Below, piece by piece: positions 62,743-64,000 of a stretch of 64,000 nt of DNA. Position 1 is the first letter of the stretch, and each line of letters starts with the position of its first letter. Source of the stretch: CAVQBP01 sp963782475 (GTDB taxonomy: Bacteria > Bacteroidota > Ignavibacteria > Ignavibacteriales > Ignavibacteriaceae); contig CAWAJW010000008.1 of the NCBI GenBank assembly GCA_963782475.1, positions 186,001 to 250,000 of the forward strand, read 5' to 3'. Made by a program: the position numbers and the translations under genes. Under the pieces are notes generated by a model. That model was not told the origin of the DNA. It searched no databases and worked only from the letters and a program-made list of their open reading frames with translations.

Positions 62743-64000
62743 ATGAAGACTTACCAATTAATTATAATATTTGTTTTTTTTATTTTTTCAGGATGTAAAG
62801 AAACAATAATTGAAAGTACATCTGAAATCCCGAAGGAGTTTACCAATGATCTTCTCCATGCCGATCTAATCGGTAAAGTAATTCAAAAAGGGAGCAAAGC
62901 CAAAGTAATTATAAGCCAGGTTGAAGCAATCGATTCAACAGAAATTAGCCCAGTTGACGGTTCTTTCTCCTTTTCAAATCTCCGGGCCGGCAATTATAAT
63001 ATTACTATACATGCAGAAAATTATCGAATCTATACCAAAGAAAACTATATGCTCCAGGGAGGTAGTATCATATATCTTGGCGATATAGAACTTTCAACTG
63101 TTCCCGATCTTATCGATTCATTTTATCCTGATGACAGAGGGGAAGTTGTATATGACTGGAGATACGGCAGAATAACCGTTTCAATTCTTTTCACGAAACC
63201 AATGGACAGGGAAAGCGTGGAAAAGGCTTTTTCAGTTGAACCTGCAGTAGAAGGCGTTTTTAATTGGGGTAATTATACCCAGGCGCCTGTAGAAAGTTGG
63301 TTTGCTGACTCAAAAGGTTATAATGCAGGTGCAACAATAACAACATACAGTAAAGTTACTTCTATGACATATGCATTTGCTAAGAAAGATTCTTACACTG
63401 ATAAAGAATATACCGTGACTATTAATAAAACCGCAAAAGATACTGCCGGCAATTTCCTCCGGTTTCCCTTTCAGTTTAGCTTTAAGACAGTGCAGTCTTA
63501 TACAACTCAGAATGGTATTTTAACAGATCCGGTGCATGGGGACATAAATGTATCACCTTTAAATTATAATTACAGCGGAATTACGGTGACTTTCCCAAGA
63601 AGAATGGATAAGTCATCTGTAGAACTCTCTACGCAGGTTACTCCTCCTATGAATACAATATTTTTATGGCCGGATGAGAATATTTTACGCATATATACAG
63701 GCGGACCATTATTATCCGATACAACAATAACGGTTTCAATTGCTAAAACTGCAAAGGATAAAGATGGGACAGCGTTAGGACAAAATTTTTTATTTTCATT
63801 TAGAACAGCTGCTGCTTGGTGTCTCGAGTTCAAATCCTTCAAATGGACAACTTTTTGTTACACCTACGAGCCCGATAAATATAAATTTCAATAATTATGT
63901 AACTTTAACTTCTGCAAAATCAGCAATTTCCATATTTCCTGCTGCAGGAGGTTCATTTAGTTATGGCGGTTATTCTCCATATGAACAAATGGAGCAGATT
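62743..64000 (+). CDS. lipoprotein with carboxypeptidase-regulatory and Ig-like (Big_5) domains, frameshifted, 3' truncated
   Basis: A lipoprotein signal (FFIFSGC) is followed by a carboxypeptidase-regulatory-like domain (LIGKVIQKGSKAKVII, DGSFSFSNLRAGNYNITIHAENY) and at least two SbsA-like Ig domains (TKPMDRESVEKAFSVEP; PRRMDKSSVELSTQVTP). The direct frame stops at 63894 after an implausible Cys/Trp-rich end. Skipping one base near 63817 restores GVSSSNPSNGQLFVTPTSP... and this frame is open to the window end. So the real gene continues beyond base 64000. Surface-exposed, role unknown. Confidence 0.75.

Noticed and set aside
1..64000. tRNA, rRNA or CRISPR arrays
   Set aside because: I saw no cloverleaf, rRNA-like block or regular spaced repeats by reading; a tRNA or CRISPR search tool would be decisive. 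The word-repeats are irregular and without unique spacers.

Overview
This window is AT-rich chromosomal DNA from a bacterium of the Bacteroidota/Chlorobiota branch, most likely Ignavibacteria or a close relative. The clearest marker is the C-terminal type IX secretion (Por) sorting domain, with the motif QNYPNPFNPST in the 61263-62609 gene. DUF4252 lipoproteins behind an ECF sigma factor, DUF134/NifX genes and a four-helix-bundle S23-type protein fit this placement. The phylum call is inference from these signatures.

The centre of the window (13349-40526) is an almost uninterrupted dissimilatory sulfate reduction island on the + strand: dsrA-dsrB-dsrD-dsrN, a ferritin-like protein, dsrL, dsrC, an RsbRD-domain protein, dsrMK, a four-helix-bundle gene, dsrJOP, a CoA-disulfide-reductase/rhodanese fusion, a glutamyl-tRNA-reductase paralogue without its catalytic Cys, a cytidylate-kinase-like/BON protein, qmoA-qmoB, sat, aprB-aprA, a zinc-ribbon protein, a YkgJ protein and qmoC. 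Together they encode sulfate activation (Sat), APS reduction (AprBA fed by QmoABC), sulfite reduction (DsrAB) and return of the DsrC trisulfide to the membrane (DsrMKJOP). DsrL offers a possible NAD(P)H entry point. dsrD, true DsrC with both C-terminal cysteines, and QmoABC all favour the reductive direction.

Left of the island (1-12747): a truncated NrfD/hexaheme cytochrome c fusion, a methyltransferase, a fused ECF-type/THEP1 NTPase membrane protein with a DUF364 partner, a thioesterase, then a minus-strand redox block (TrxB, an unusual thioredoxin, a hotdog protein, DUF89, 1-Cys peroxiredoxin, CoA-disulfide reductase) and trmO-NifX-DUF134 behind a striking 32-bp palindrome. A transposase-derived gene lacking its second catalytic Asp sits directly before dsrA.

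Right of the island (40527-64000): an ECF sigma/anti-sigma/DUF4252 module, a minus-strand block (ispE, homocysteine methyltransferase-like, two GT9 glycosyltransferases, a fosmidomycin-resistance-type MFS exporter), a proline iminopeptidase, two tandem paralogues of unknown family, a molybdenum hydroxylase pair, a TPR-histidine kinase, an NhaC antiporter, a HipA-like kinase/DUF3037 pair, and secreted T9SS/Ig-like proteins.

Two patterns cut across genes. (1) Gaps inside the sulfate island hold degenerate inverted repeats built from short recurring words (TCGAT/ATACTCGA; CTTAATC/TCTTA; TGTTCGAT). I noticed none outside it. One pair flanks the four-helix-bundle gene between dsrK and dsrJ. (2) Four genes (qmoB, the molybdenum hydroxylase large subunit, nhaC, the final lipoprotein) each carry one clean frameshift with an intact continuation in another frame. 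The qmoB shift lies exactly on an in-phase A AAA AAG heptamer, so it could be programmed. Four such events in 64 kb also make base-calling error a serious explanation.
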